A DNA stretch of 64,000 nucleotides from SABI01 sp964453215 (lineage in GTDB: Bacteria; Spirochaetota; Spirochaetia; Sphaerochaetales; Sphaerochaetaceae). Location of the stretch: NCBI GenBank assembly GCA_964453215.1, contig CAYVRR010000002.1, positions 1-64,000 of the forward strand, in the 5' to 3' direction. The notes beneath the pieces were generated by a model. It was not told where the DNA came from, did no database searches, and saw nothing but the letters and a program-made list of their open reading frames with translations. Below, one piece after another: positions 1-9,300 of this stretch. A program made the translations under genes and the position numbers. Positions within the stretch are counted from its first letter, which is position 1, and each line of letters opens with the position of its first letter.

Positions 1-6
1 ATTTAT

Positions 7-88
7 GGGGAGGTTCCCGAGCGGTCAAAGGGGGCAGACTGTAAATCTGTTGGCTCAGCCTTCGAAGGTTCGAATCCTTCTCTCCCCA
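7..88 (+). tRNA. tRNA-Tyr (anticodon GTA)
   Basis: Complete class II tRNA cloverleaf. The 7-bp acceptor stem pairs 7-13 with 81-87 (one G-T pair), followed by discriminator A88. The anticodon stem 34-38/46-50 encloses a loop with GTA at 41-43. There is a long variable arm at about 51-63. The T arm is GAAGG/CCTTC around a TTCGAAT loop (64-80). The long variable arm together with a GTA anticodon is the bacterial tRNA-Tyr pattern. CCA is not encoded, since ACT follows, so it must be added enzymatically. Confidence 0.95.
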
Positions 89-92
89 CTTA

Positions 93-121
93 AATGGGTC
101 TTCTCAAAAGGAAGACCCATT
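93..121 (+). terminator. Hairpin after tRNA-Tyr
   Basis: An 11-bp perfect inverted repeat (93-103 with 111-121) with a 7-nt loop lies 4 nt after the tRNA. It is followed by TGTCGTTT rather than a clean T run, so it may be a weak terminator or a processing signal that separates the tRNA from the next gene. Confidence 0.45.
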
Positions 122-146
122 GTCGTTTCTCGATAAGGATACAGTG

Positions 147-611
147 ATGGATTGTTTTTATATGGATGGTCTCACATTCTCTTGTCAGCCTGAATGTAGA
201 TATTGTTGTGCGGTAGAACCAGGGTATGTGTTTTTAAGCCAATATGACCTCGATAAACTCACATCTTTTACAAAAACGACACTTCAAGAATTCTTCTCTC
301 TCTATTGTGTGAGAGTGCCAATGGGGGATTACTCCTACATCTCTTTAAAAGAGAGACCCAATCATGATTGCATCTTTCTCGGTGAAAGGGGGTGTAGTGT
401 CTACACTCACAGACCTGTGCAATGTTCTACATATCCATTTTGGTCAACTATTGTTGAGAGTAAACAAAATTGGGAAGATGAAAAAAAGTGGTGTCCAGGA
501 ATTGGAAAAGGAGAAACTCATACTAAAAGAGAAATTGAGAGAGAAATTAGCAATAGAGTCAATAATCCAGCAGCAATCTATGAAGAAATTTTCCCACATA
601 TTGAAAAATAG
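147..611 (+). CDS. YkgJ-family Cys-cluster protein
   Basis: A 154-residue protein with the Cys cluster of the YkgJ / putative zinc- or iron-chelating family. It has C13-x3-C17-x2-CC (20,21) near the N-terminus, then C75, C83 and C93 in a segment containing HRPVQC, and a further Cys near KKWCPG. The family's biochemical role is not established; metal binding is inferred from the cysteines. The ATG at 147 is preferred because AAGGA lies 7 nt upstream. An in-frame TTG at 120 would sit inside the preceding hairpin. The gene runs into dnaG after 37 bp and probably shares its transcript. Confidence 0.8.
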   Translation: MDCFYMDGLTFSCQPECRYCCAVEPGYVFLSQYDLDKLTSFTKTTLQEFFSLYCVRVPMGDYSYISLKERPNHDCIFLGERGCSVYTHRPVQCSTYPFWSTIVESKQNWEDEKKWCPGIGKGETHTKREIEREISNRVNNPAAIYEEIFPHIEK

Positions 612-648
612 TGATGTAGAATTGGTTATCATGAGATAATGAGAGTAT

Positions 649-2451
649 ATGGCTAAAATATCACAAAATGTCATTGAAGACATCAAATCAAAAATCTCTC
701 TAGTTGAACTTGTTTCCAGATACCTCTCCCTTACAAAAAAAGGGGATAGATATTGGGGATTGTGTCCATTCCATGATGAAAAGACTCCAAGCTTTTCAGT
801 AATCCCCGACAAAGGATTTTATCACTGCTTTGGATGTGGTAAAAGTGGCTCTCTGTTCGATTTCTTTATGGAAATGGAGCATCTTAATTTCCCAGAATCT
901 GTTCGTATCCTCGGTGAATCAGTTGGTATTCAAATAGCACAAGAAAATGAGAGCGAGAAACGGATTAGAAGTGAAAAAGAGACTCTCATTGATCTATATA
1001 ATAAACTCGCAATGAGTTTTCACTTTATCCTTACCCATTCAAATCACTCTGATTCAGCTCAAACGTACCTCGCTAAGAGAAAAATATCTGATTCAACAAT
1101 GAAAAAGTTTACCCTAGGGTATGCCCCTAGTGACCCATCATGGCTCTATTCATTTTTACATGAAAGAAAATATAGTGATGATGTGTTAAAAAAATCTGGA
1201 TTGTTCTCAAAACATGGTGATTTTTACCCCCTTTTTAGAGATCGTCTCATGTTCCCAATCCGTGATTGGAGGGGAGATGTTGTTGCCTTTGGGGGAAGAG
1301 ACTTAAGTAATACGAGCAAAGCTAAATATATTAATACACCAGAGACAATACTCTATAGAAAAAGAGAGATTGTCTATGGATTACATGAAGCGCTTGTTGA
1401 TATAAAAAAAGAGGCTTCTGCAATTCTTTGTGAAGGTTATTTTGATGTTATGGCAATGCATCAATCAAATGTTTGTCACGCTGTAGCTCCCTTAGGGACA
1501 GCATTTACATCTGATCAAGCAAAACTGATAAGAAGGTATGCCCCATCTATTACAACCTGTTTTGACATAGATCATGCAGGTAGAGAAGCTACAAAGAAAG
1601 CCCTTGTAGTGTGTGAGCAACTTGGAATACGAAATAGAGTAATCACCCTTGAACAAGCAAATGATCCATGTGAACTTCTTGAAACAAAAGGAGAAGAGGA
1701 GCTTTTTAAGGCGTGTAGTAATACAAAAACAGGTTTTGATTATCTTGTACAATCTTCCTTTTCGTTGTATGATAAGAATAAGGCTACAGGGAAGTTGCAA
1801 ATATTTAATGAACTCGTACCATATTTAGATGCTGTTGAATCTCAAATTGTTCAGCAAAGTTATTTGCGTGAACTCTCTAGTCATCTTCAAATAGATGAAT
1901 CAACTTTGGTTCATGATTTAAAGAAAGTAAGATTAGGTAAGCCAACTTATGAAAGAAAGGCTCCTAGCGCATCACAGAATAAGAGCTCACAGTCACACAA
2001 GAGTGCTCATTATTCACAAGACCTATATGCATTATTGGTATTGATGAATAATCGATCTCTTTTTTATGCTGTGAGAAACAGATTGAAAATATCTGAACTT
2101 ATAGATAGCGAAGCTATCACTCTGTATACGGTATTGGAGGATGCATTAAGAGAGGGGATTATAGAGAGTGATGAACTTATATTGCAGATGATAGATGATG
2201 AAAATTTAAGAAATAAAGTTTCTTTAAGTTTTCAGTCACAAGAGTTTGCAATACATCCACAAAAGGTTATAGATGAGTTGCTTAAAAGGATTTCTATTCG
2301 TACATTAGAGAAGGCACAGAAAAATTTGGAGAGACTTATATCAGTTGCTTCAAAGGATGGAACAGTAGCGCTAGATATATCTGATCTTTTGTATGAGAAA
2401 AAAGCAATAGATGAGAAAATAGCTCAACTGCGACTAGCTTATCATCATTAA
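649..2451 (+). CDS. dnaG: DNA primase
   Basis: A 600-residue DnaG, which makes the RNA primers for leading- and lagging-strand synthesis. The N-terminal CHC2 zinc finger is complete (C39, H42, C60, C63). The RNA polymerase core follows, and a TOPRIM fold holds the CEGYFDVMA motif and a DIDHAG acidic motif at about residues 262-310. The C-terminal 150 residues are divergent, as usual for the helicase-binding domain. It lies between the YkgJ-like gene and rpoD, the 'macromolecular synthesis' pairing seen in many bacteria, but rpsU is not present here. Confidence 0.96.
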   Translation: MAKISQNVIEDIKSKISLVELVSRYLSLTKKGDRYWGLCPFHDEKTPSFSVIPDKGFYHCFGCGKSGSLFDFFMEMEHLNFPESVRILGESVGIQIAQENESEKRIRSEKETLIDLYNKLAMSFHFILTHSNHSDSAQTYLAKRKISDSTMKKFTLGYAPSDPSWLYSFLHERKYSDDVLKKSGLFSKHGDFYPLFRDRLMFPIRDWRGDVVAFGGRDLSNTSKAKYINTPETILYRKREIVYGLHEALVDIKKEASAILCEGYFDVMAMHQSNVCHAVAPLGTAFTSDQAKLIRRYAPSITTCFDIDHAGREATKKALVVCEQLGIRNRVITLEQANDPCELLETKGEEELFKACSNTKTGFDYLVQSSFSLYDKNKATGKLQIFNELVPYLDAVESQIVQQSYLRELSSHLQIDESTLVHDLKKVRLGKPTYERKAPSASQNKSSQSHKSAHYSQDLYALLVLMNNRSLFYAVRNRLKISELIDSEAITLYTVLEDALREGIIESDELILQMIDDENLRNKVSLSFQSQEFAIHPQKVIDELLKRISIRTLEKAQKNLERLISVASKDGTVALDISDLLYEKKAIDEKIAQLRLAYHH

Positions 2452-2475
2452 ATGGTAAGGTAGATAAGTGAATTA

Positions 2476-2526
2476 AGCATAAAATATGTATGCTTTGGTG
2501 GGAATGTTTGCACTTTTTGATGCAAA
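2476..2526 (+). promoter_or_regulatory. Two short inverted repeats before rpoD
   Basis: The 94-bp dnaG-rpoD gap holds two 6-bp dyads: AGCATA/TATGCT at 2476-2494 and TTTGCA/TGCAAA at 2507-2526. They could be protein-binding sites or RNA hairpins that set the relative levels of primase and sigma factor. No promoter of consensus quality was seen in the gap. The role is unproven. Confidence 0.3.
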
Positions 2527-2545
2527 AGAGTAGTAGAAACACGAT

Positions 2546-4459
2546 ATGGAGAAAGAATTTTTGAAAAATATCAAAGAAAAACCTGAAATTAAAGATGATG
2601 AAACTTTAACCGAAGACTCCCAAATCATCACTAATCAAGAAGATTTGTTGGTAGAAGATTTAGCTGAAGAAGAAGAAGACCTCCTTGATGATGATATTGA
2701 AGATATTGATGAAATAGATGATCCAGAAATAGATGAATTAGATGACCCTGCAGTAATCATAGATGAAGATGACGAAGATGATGATGACGATGACGATGAT
2801 GAAGATGATGATGACGATGCAGTTGATAAATCCTATGCGAAAAGAGATCTCCATGTAAGTTATGATGATGATAGTACTAGCTATGATCGAAGATCTTCTA
2901 TCATGAGTATTCAAGAAGATAGTGATTCAGATAGCCACCGAGATAGATCGTATAAAAGGGCAGGAATACTTGGAAGTGATAAAAGTGATAGCTCTGTAGA
3001 TGATCCTATTAGACTCTATTTAAGAGAAATAGGGAGGGAGCATCTTCTCAACGCAGAACAAGAAGTTGAACTAAGTATGAGAATGGAAGAGGGTGCTAAG
3101 ATAATTAAAGATGTTATCTTAAAATCTGGTGTTCTCATCTCGTCATTTGCAACAATAGCTGATGTCGCATTTGCTCGATTTGAAGATGAAGATCTTGAAT
3201 TTTCTCAAAAAGAATTAAAAGAGAAAATGAATGACCAAAAAAGATATCTTCAATATTATAAAGAAATTCTAAAAGATGTCTTAAATCCATTAAGAAACTA
3301 CATTGAGATGAAAAAAAGAGCTATTGCGAGTGGAATTGAATTAAGTAGTGATGAAGCTATTACCAAAAAACATGCAACACTCTTAAAAAAACTCTCAAAA
3401 ATTGAACTTCAGCCCGAAGAGATAACAGCCTTTAGTACTCAATATCTTGAAGCTGAAAACAATATTATTAATTTACAAAATAAAAAAAATACTATAGAGA
3501 TACGACTTGGGATAAATAGTGTCAAAGAGCTAAGATCTTTAGGTCGAAGCCTTGCAGTTCCTTCCCAAAGACAAATATTAGAAAAAAGATTGAATATGCC
3601 TAGTGAAGCAATAAAAGATCTCATTAGAGATATTCAATTAACAGAAAAAGCTCTAAAAAATATAGAGTATGAATTTGAAGAATCTTGTGCAGATATTATC
3701 TCTAACGCGAAAGAGATCATGAGAGGAAGAGAGATGATGAAAAGTGCGAAAGATCGCCTTATTCAAGCAAACCTTCGACTCGTGGTAAGTATTGCTAAGA
3801 AATATACAAACAGAGGGTTACACTTCTTTGACCTTGTACAAGAGGGGAATATTGGACTTATTAAAGCTGTTGAGAAATTTGAGTACCGAAAAGGGTATAA
3901 ATTCTCAACATATGCAACATGGTGGATTAGACAAGCTATTACAAGAAGTATAAGTGATCAAGCTAGAACTATTAGAGTCCCTGTGCATATGATTGAACAG
4001 ATTAATAAAGTAGTTCGAGAATCAAGAATGCTCATGCAAACATATGGTAGGGAACCTACTGATGAAGAAATTGCAGAAAAACTTGGGTGGACTGCTGCTA
4101 AAATAAAATCTGTAAAGAACGTTGCAAGAGAGCCCATCAGCCTTGAAACTCCTGTTGGAGAAGAGGAAGATTCACTTCTTAGTGACTTCATTGAAGATAA
4201 AGATGTAGAAAACCCAGCAACCCAAACAGCATTTACCCTTCTTCAAGAACAACTCGAAGATGTACTAAAAACACTCCCACCTCGAGAACAAGAAGTTTTA
4301 AAGATGAGATTTGGATTAGAGGATGGATACTCCTTGACACTCGAAGAGGTTGGACTCTATTTTGAAGTAACAAGAGAAAGAATTAGACAAATAGAAGCGA
4401 AAGCATTGAGACGCCTAAGACATCCAAAAAGAAGTCGACGGCTTAAAGATTTTTTATAA
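2546..4459 (+). CDS. rpoD: Primary sigma factor RpoD (sigma-70)
   Basis: A 637-residue housekeeping sigma factor. The first ~140 residues are very acidic, with a nearly pure Asp/Glu run at residues 73-91. Region 1.2 begins at DDPIRLYLREIG (~152). The non-conserved insert follows, then regions 2.1-2.4 with NLRLVVSIAKKY, DLVQEGNIGL and STYATWWIRQAI. Region 3 contains VPVHM. Region 4.2 has LTLEEVG and TRERIRQIEAKAL near the C-terminus. The full region 2 and 4 motifs mark it as the essential primary sigma. The start codon has no strong Shine-Dalgarno. The gene follows dnaG and precedes the zinc-ribbon gene by 17 bp. Confidence 0.96.
   Translation: MEKEFLKNIKEKPEIKDDETLTEDSQIITNQEDLLVEDLAEEEEDLLDDDIEDIDEIDDPEIDELDDPAVIIDEDDEDDDDDDDDEDDDDDAVDKSYAKRDLHVSYDDDSTSYDRRSSIMSIQEDSDSDSHRDRSYKRAGILGSDKSDSSVDDPIRLYLREIGREHLLNAEQEVELSMRMEEGAKIIKDVILKSGVLISSFATIADVAFARFEDEDLEFSQKELKEKMNDQKRYLQYYKEILKDVLNPLRNYIEMKKRAIASGIELSSDEAITKKHATLLKKLSKIELQPEEITAFSTQYLEAENNIINLQNKKNTIEIRLGINSVKELRSLGRSLAVPSQRQILEKRLNMPSEAIKDLIRDIQLTEKALKNIEYEFEESCADIISNAKEIMRGREMMKSAKDRLIQANLRLVVSIAKKYTNRGLHFFDLVQEGNIGLIKAVEKFEYRKGYKFSTYATWWIRQAITRSISDQARTIRVPVHMIEQINKVVRESRMLMQTYGREPTDEEIAEKLGWTAAKIKSVKNVAREPISLETPVGEEEDSLLSDFIEDKDVENPATQTAFTLLQEQLEDVLKTLPPREQEVLKMRFGLEDGYSLTLEEVGLYFEVTRERIRQIEAKALRRLRHPKRSRRLKDFL
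2762..2818 (+). repeat. GAT/GAC codon repeat encoding acidic run
   Basis: A near-perfect run of GAT, GAC and GAA codons within rpoD encodes 19 consecutive Asp/Glu residues (73-91). It is low-complexity trinucleotide DNA and therefore a candidate for length variation between strains without loss of reading frame. Confidence 0.8.
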
Positions 4460-4476
4460 AAGAGCAGGAGTAAGAT

Positions 4477-5283
4477 ATGCAAGATGTGTTTGACAAGTTA
4501 CGAGAACTTCAAAGCGTGCTCGCACAGAAGTTCAGTGTACTTGATGAGATTGTAGAAATCCCTAAAGCCCTCAAAACAAAAGAGGAGTTATTGAATCGTG
4601 GTAAAAAACTTTACCTTGAAAAAAATGAACGAATTCAAAAAACCACTGAAGAACTTAAGCGTCTTCGAATTGCTCTCGATGAGGCTGAGGTTGCAAGAGA
4701 GAATTATGAGAAGCAAATGGAGCTCATTTCTACTCAAAGAGAGTATGAAGCATTAGAGAAAGAGATTAAAGACGCTTCTTTAAAAGAACAATCTTTGAGA
4801 AAAAGTATGCTTGCTAAAGAGAAATACCTTGGTGAACTTAGTGAACAAATTGAAGAACACGAGCAATTGATGGAAATTCAAGAAGAAGAAGTTCAAAGTG
4901 AAACAAAGAAAAAAGACTCCTTACTTGCAGCAAAGAATAAAGAAGTAGAAGAACTCGTTCAAAAAGAGCTTGCCCTTACTCCAGGTATTGATGAATCTAT
5001 TTTATTTAAATTTGAGCGAATTATTAAAAATAAAGCTGGTATTGGAATTGTCCCTATCCATGGCCTTGTGTGCCAAGGATGCCACATGACACTCCCTGTT
5101 CAGTTTGTAAATGATGTGAGAAAAGGGGAAGATTTTAAATTCTGTCCCTACTGCTCACGTGTCTTGTTTTGGGAAGAGGCCGATGTTGAAGATCTTGCAA
5201 CTTCTGCAGCACAAGATTCTGAAATTGAAGAAGCTGGATTATCTGATTTCGTAGATCATGATGAATTTAGTGATATTCTATAA
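4477..5283 (+). CDS. Coiled-coil protein with C4 zinc ribbon (COG1579/DUF164)
   Basis: A 268-residue protein. Residues ~1-175 are heptad-rich and charged, predicted as a long antiparallel coiled coil. A C4 zinc ribbon follows (CQGC ... CPYC, about residues 205-230) and then an acidic tail. This is the architecture of the COG1579/DUF164 'Zn-ribbon' family, whose function is not settled; nucleic-acid binding has been suggested for the family. It starts 17 bp after rpoD with an AGCAGGAG-type ribosome site and is probably co-transcribed with it. It sits directly upstream of the RNase P RNA gene. Confidence 0.85.
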   Translation: MQDVFDKLRELQSVLAQKFSVLDEIVEIPKALKTKEELLNRGKKLYLEKNERIQKTTEELKRLRIALDEAEVARENYEKQMELISTQREYEALEKEIKDASLKEQSLRKSMLAKEKYLGELSEQIEEHEQLMEIQEEEVQSETKKKDSLLAAKNKEVEELVQKELALTPGIDESILFKFERIIKNKAGIGIVPIHGLVCQGCHMTLPVQFVNDVRKGEDFKFCPYCSRVLFWEEADVEDLATSAAQDSEIEEAGLSDFVDHDEFSDIL

Positions 5284-5297
5284 ATAGTATATTATTT

Positions 5298-5632
5298 GGT
5301 GAACCATGCAGTCGCTAGGGTTTCAATTGAGACCCTAGAGGAAAGTCCGGGCTCCATAGGACATGATGCCGGGTAACACCCGGGAGCTGTAAAGCTATAG
5401 AGAGTGCCACAGAAAATATACCGCCTCCCTGTGGGAGGTAAGGGTGAAATGGTGGGGTAAGAGCTCACCGCAATTTTGGTAACAAAATTGGCATGGTAAA
5501 CCTCGTCAGGAGCAAGATCAAGCAGCAAGAGGGTAGTCCGCCCATATCTTGCGGGTAGGTCGCTTGAGCATATTGGTAACAATATGCCTAGATAGATGAC
5601 TGCATAAAACAGAACCCGGCTTATGGTTCACC
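5298..5632 (+). ncRNA. rnpB: RNase P RNA (bacterial type A)
   Basis: The catalytic RNA of RNase P, which matures tRNA 5' ends. The diagnostic 5' core GAGGAAAGTCCGGGCTCC is at 5338-5355 and the 3' core ACAGAACCCGGCTTA ends at about 5624. The P1 helix closes the molecule: GGTGAACCA at 5298-5306 pairs with TGGTTCACC at 5624-5632. The length of about 335 nt is normal. No consensus promoter was obvious in the short gap after the zinc-ribbon gene. Confidence 0.95.
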
Positions 5633-5642
5633 AATTTTTTTT
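5624..5642 (+). terminator. rnpB 3' end with T run
   Basis: The 3' strand of the P1 helix is followed by AA and eight T residues (5635-5642). The closing helix, which extends to 11 bp (5296-5306 with 5624-5634), could contribute to release, but its partner strand is distant, so this is not a classic local hairpin terminator. Confidence 0.5.
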
Positions 5643-5660
5643 ATCTTTGTGGAGTACTAA

Positions 5661-8141
5661 TTGAATACAGTTAACATAACAAAGCTCTTTGGTTCAAAGT
5701 TATTACAGATACAAAATCCTGTTCGTTACACCGGTGGAGAGTTTATCTATGGGAAAAAACAACTCATAAAAGATGACTCCTTTACAGTAGGATTATGTTT
5801 TCCAGATTTGTATGAAATTGGAACAAGTAATAATGCAATGAGAATCCTTTATGACATTATTGTTCGTGAAGAAGATGAACTTATCTGTGATAGAGTATTT
5901 TCTGTTGCCCCCGATTTTGAAGAATTCCTTAAAAAGCATAATACACCCCTTTACACACTAACTCACGGAATACCTGTTGGTCACGTCGATGTCCTCGCTT
6001 TCTCTGTTGGTTATGAGCTAAGTGCAACTAATATGTTACAAGTATTAGATCTTGGGAATATCCCATTTGAAGCAGCAAAACGAACAGATAGTGACCCCAT
6101 TGTGATTATTGGAGGACCTGCTGTTACCAACCCCCTCCCATTTTCCCACTTTATTGATTTCATCTATATAGGGGAGGCAGAAAGTGGCCTCGTAGAGATT
6201 CTCAAAACTATTAAACATATGAAAATAGAGGGAGCGAGTAGAGTTGAAATTATTGAGAAATTGAAAACATTTCACATGCTCTATCATAAAGGGAAAAAAA
6301 TAACTACTCGAGCTATTGATGATGATTTTAGTGAGAAAGATGATACTACAACCCATAACTTTGTTATGCCCCATTTTAAAGTTACACAAGACCATGGTGT
6401 AGTTGAAATTATGAGAGGCTGTCCTAATGGGTGCCGTTTTTGTCATGCTGGGCAATTTTATAAACCATATCGACAAAAATCTATTGAACACGTCTATACA
6501 GAGATCAAACAACAAGTAAAAGAGTTTGGCTATAGAGAAATCACATTATCATCACTCTCATCTGGAGACCACCCACAACTATTTGAGATGATAGAGCTCC
6601 TTAATAAAGACTTTTCCCCCTATAAAGTTTCATTTAGTCTTCCTTCATTAAAGGTAAGTTCATTCTCTCTCTCAATCCTTGAATCTCTTCAAGAAGTGAG
6701 AAAAAGTGGGCTCACCTTTGCAATTGAAACTCCTTTAACTCATTGGCAAAAGACGATGAATAAAGAGGTTCCACTAGAAGATGTCATTGCAATTATTCAA
6801 GAAGCGAAGAAAAGAGGGTGGAAATTAGCTAAATTTTACTTTATGGTTGGCCTCCCTTTTGTTGAAATTGAAGAAGAGCAAGAGGCCATAGTCTCATTTC
6901 TTAAAGCAATAAAAGATGCAACAAAGATTAATATGAATATCAATATTGGTACCTTTATTCCAAAACCTCACACCCCATTTCAATTCTCATCGATGATGAG
7001 GATGGAGGTGAGTAAAGAGCATCTTCATCATATAAAAAGGGCAATTATGAATGAAATTAAAGGGGCTAAGATATCGTATCATGACCCAGAAATTTCATTT
7101 TTAGAGGGAATTATAAGTCGTGGGGATGAGTCAGTGAGCGCCCTTATAGAAAATGCATATCATAAGGGGGCTCGCCTTGATGCATGGCATGAATATTTTA
7201 ATCCACAACTGTGGCTAGAATCGATTGAAGAGACCAATATCGATGTTGAATCAATCTTATACCACGATTATGAAGTAGATGAAGCTCTTCCTTGGGATAT
7301 GATCTCTTTGGGTGTTTCTAAAAGATACTTACAAAAAGAGTATCAAAAAGCTAAAGAATCTCTCCTCACCAGAATATGTCAACCTGTGTGTGACCTTCCA
7401 TGTGGAGTCTGTTCAGCACTACACCAAGTTGATGATGTATTAGATGAAGAGATACACATTCGTCCAGAAATAGAGATAGAAAAAATAGATACTACCCTTA
7501 AAAAGGTTCCAGCAATCTTTATCTATGAAAAACATGATAAAGCAGTCTATCTCTCTCACATAAATGTGATGAGAATATTTGAACAAACATTCCAAAGGGC
7601 AGGAATTCAAGTGGCCTTTACTGAAGGATACAATCCTAAACCTAAAATGGAATTTGTTAACCCTTTAGCAACGGGAGTAAGTGGTTCAAATGAGGTAATG
7701 GCTGTAGATATCTTTGGAGGCCTTGATTTAGATGAGAATAAGACCCTTCAAGCATTACAAAGACATTCTCCTGTTGGCTTTACCTTTAAGAGCATGCAAG
7801 TTATCGACACTGATAGGAGAGTAACCCTCTCTAAGCATCTAGGGGGAAGCATCTACACAATTACAGAAGTAGATGATGATGAGATGAGAAGTGCATTAGA
7901 CAACCTTTCTAAAACGTGTTCAAAGAGTATCAATGTTGCAAAGGTGAGCGTTAAGGATAATCCTATCTATACTGTTATTATTCATGGTGAAAAGAACCCC
8001 CTTAAACTTATGTTTAAAGGAGAGAGAGATAAGTTTGACCTCTTATCTCATATGAAGATGCACCGAGAGACTCTATTTATTGGTCCATATCAAGAGAATG
8101 TATTAGATTATTCTTCTTTTGCCTCACTTTGGAATGCATAA
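5661..8141 (+). CDS. Radical SAM protein fused to DUF2344 domain
   Basis: An 826-residue fusion. The N-terminal ~600 residues match the TIGR03960-type family: a B12-binding-like fold with AFSVGYELSATNM and VIIGGPAVTNP, then a radical SAM core whose cluster motif CPNGCRFC lies at about residue 253. A Cys-rich linker CDLPCGVC follows near 575. The C-terminal ~210 residues (AVYLSHINVMRIFEQ, TEGYNPKPKMEF) match the DUF2344/TIGR03936 family. In many bacteria the two parts are adjacent separate genes. The substrate is not known for the family as I recall it. Start is TTG at 5661 with GGAG 8 nt upstream. Confidence 0.88.
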   Translation: MNTVNITKLFGSKLLQIQNPVRYTGGEFIYGKKQLIKDDSFTVGLCFPDLYEIGTSNNAMRILYDIIVREEDELICDRVFSVAPDFEEFLKKHNTPLYTLTHGIPVGHVDVLAFSVGYELSATNMLQVLDLGNIPFEAAKRTDSDPIVIIGGPAVTNPLPFSHFIDFIYIGEAESGLVEILKTIKHMKIEGASRVEIIEKLKTFHMLYHKGKKITTRAIDDDFSEKDDTTTHNFVMPHFKVTQDHGVVEIMRGCPNGCRFCHAGQFYKPYRQKSIEHVYTEIKQQVKEFGYREITLSSLSSGDHPQLFEMIELLNKDFSPYKVSFSLPSLKVSSFSLSILESLQEVRKSGLTFAIETPLTHWQKTMNKEVPLEDVIAIIQEAKKRGWKLAKFYFMVGLPFVEIEEEQEAIVSFLKAIKDATKINMNINIGTFIPKPHTPFQFSSMMRMEVSKEHLHHIKRAIMNEIKGAKISYHDPEISFLEGIISRGDESVSALIENAYHKGARLDAWHEYFNPQLWLESIEETNIDVESILYHDYEVDEALPWDMISLGVSKRYLQKEYQKAKESLLTRICQPVCDLPCGVCSALHQVDDVLDEEIHIRPEIEIEKIDTTLKKVPAIFIYEKHDKAVYLSHINVMRIFEQTFQRAGIQVAFTEGYNPKPKMEFVNPLATGVSGSNEVMAVDIFGGLDLDENKTLQALQRHSPVGFTFKSMQVIDTDRRVTLSKHLGGSIYTITEVDDDEMRSALDNLSKTCSKSINVAKVSVKDNPIYTVIIHGEKNPLKLMFKGERDKFDLLSHMKMHRETLFIGPYQENVLDYSSFASLWNA

Positions 8142-8419
8142 TTGAGTATAGAACTTACTGTAAGGAAATTATGCTTTATGCATCTTTTTCCTAATGGTGC
8201 CAATTATAATGGGTGCAAAGAGGCCTCTAATGCGCAAGGTGGAATAGATGAACGAAAGATAAGAAGAATATGAATGACTCGTATAAGAGGCTACACGGTG
8301 AAGCTATGTAATACTTACAATGATGATAAGCGTGTTATATACATTAATTTTCGTATATCATAATAATAAACAGATGAATAGATAAAAAAGATAAGAGAGT
8401 TAGGTAGTTTTAAATCAGA
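8142..8419. other. Intergenic gap between convergent genes
   Basis: 278 bp between the convergent ends of the radical SAM fusion and mazG. No open frame of note, no tRNA and no convincing T-run terminator was seen on either strand. A weak AGGAAA/TTTCCT dyad is present near 8162-8193. Otherwise nothing is recognised. Confidence 0.5.
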
Positions 8420-9238
8420 TTATTCCTTCTCTTTAATAGCTTCCCAAATCTTATTGAGCGATTCACTTTGGTCAAATGAGAGTTCTATATTATCTAGATG
8501 AGCTTGTTTAGCTAAAGCATTGAAGCGATTGGTAACTTTGTGGTTGCACTTTCTTAAAGCCATGGAAGGACTTATCTTTGCATAACGAGCTAAATTTATA
8601 ACAGAAAATAGTAAGTCTCCAATTTCTTCTTCAAGGTGCTCTTTATCTGTTTTCATATCAACTACAGCTTCTTTTACTTCATCAAATTCTTCTTGAATCT
8701 TTTCAATCACTCCAGTGATATCAGGCCAATCAAATCCTACTTTTTTCATTGCTTTTTGCATTTCAAGGGCATGTTCTAATTCAGGAAGTCTTTTAGGAAT
8801 ATTTTCAAATATGTTAGCTTGGTTTGTAGTTTTGCCTTCTATTTCAACTTTTACTTTATTCCACACATCTAACACGTCATCGGTTGTAGTAACGTGTTCA
8901 TCTTTAAACACATGAGGATGACGCCTAATAAGTTTTTCACATACATCGAAAATTGCATCTGTTGGAGAAAAATCTGTATATTCTTCATGTATTCTTAGAA
9001 TCATGAGGACGTTTAGTAAAACATCTCCAATCTCTTCTTGAGCTCCTTGTAGATCTTTATCTATAAGAGCATCAATATATTCATATGTTTCATCAAGTAG
9101 TGCAGTTGAAATTGTTGATGGTGTTTGCTCTCTATCCCACGGGCATCCTTGCTCACTACGTAAGATAGTAATTATCTCATAGAGAGTTTTTACTGCAGTT
9201 TCAAAATCTAATGCTTTTTCTACCTTATAATTTATCAT
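8420..9238 (-). CDS. mazG: Nucleoside triphosphate pyrophosphohydrolase MazG
   Basis: A 272-residue protein with two tandem MazG domains. It hydrolyses non-canonical or excess NTPs to NMP and pyrophosphate. The N-terminal domain has CPWDREQT and the metal-binding EExxE...D pattern (ALLDETYEYIDAL, AQEEIGDVLLNV). The second domain repeats it (EEFDEVKEAV, LEEEIGDLLFSVINLARY). Length and architecture match the full two-domain enzyme. An AAAGGA site lies about 10 nt before the ATG. Confidence 0.93.
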   Translation of the reverse strand: MINYKVEKALDFETAVKTLYEIITILRSEQGCPWDREQTPSTISTALLDETYEYIDALIDKDLQGAQEEIGDVLLNVLMILRIHEEYTDFSPTDAIFDVCEKLIRRHPHVFKDEHVTTTDDVLDVWNKVKVEIEGKTTNQANIFENIPKRLPELEHALEMQKAMKKVGFDWPDITGVIEKIQEEFDEVKEAVVDMKTDKEHLEEEIGDLLFSVINLARYAKISPSMALRKCNHKVTNRFNALAKQAHLDNIELSFDQSESLNKIWEAIKEKE

Positions 9239-9300
9239 CTATTATTATTCCTTTACTCTAGTTTACAGAATATACATTATATACAATATAATGTTTCTCA

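Noticed and set aside
8142..8419. Possible small RNA in the gap between convergent genes
   Set aside because: No promoter, T-run terminator or strong fold was visible.
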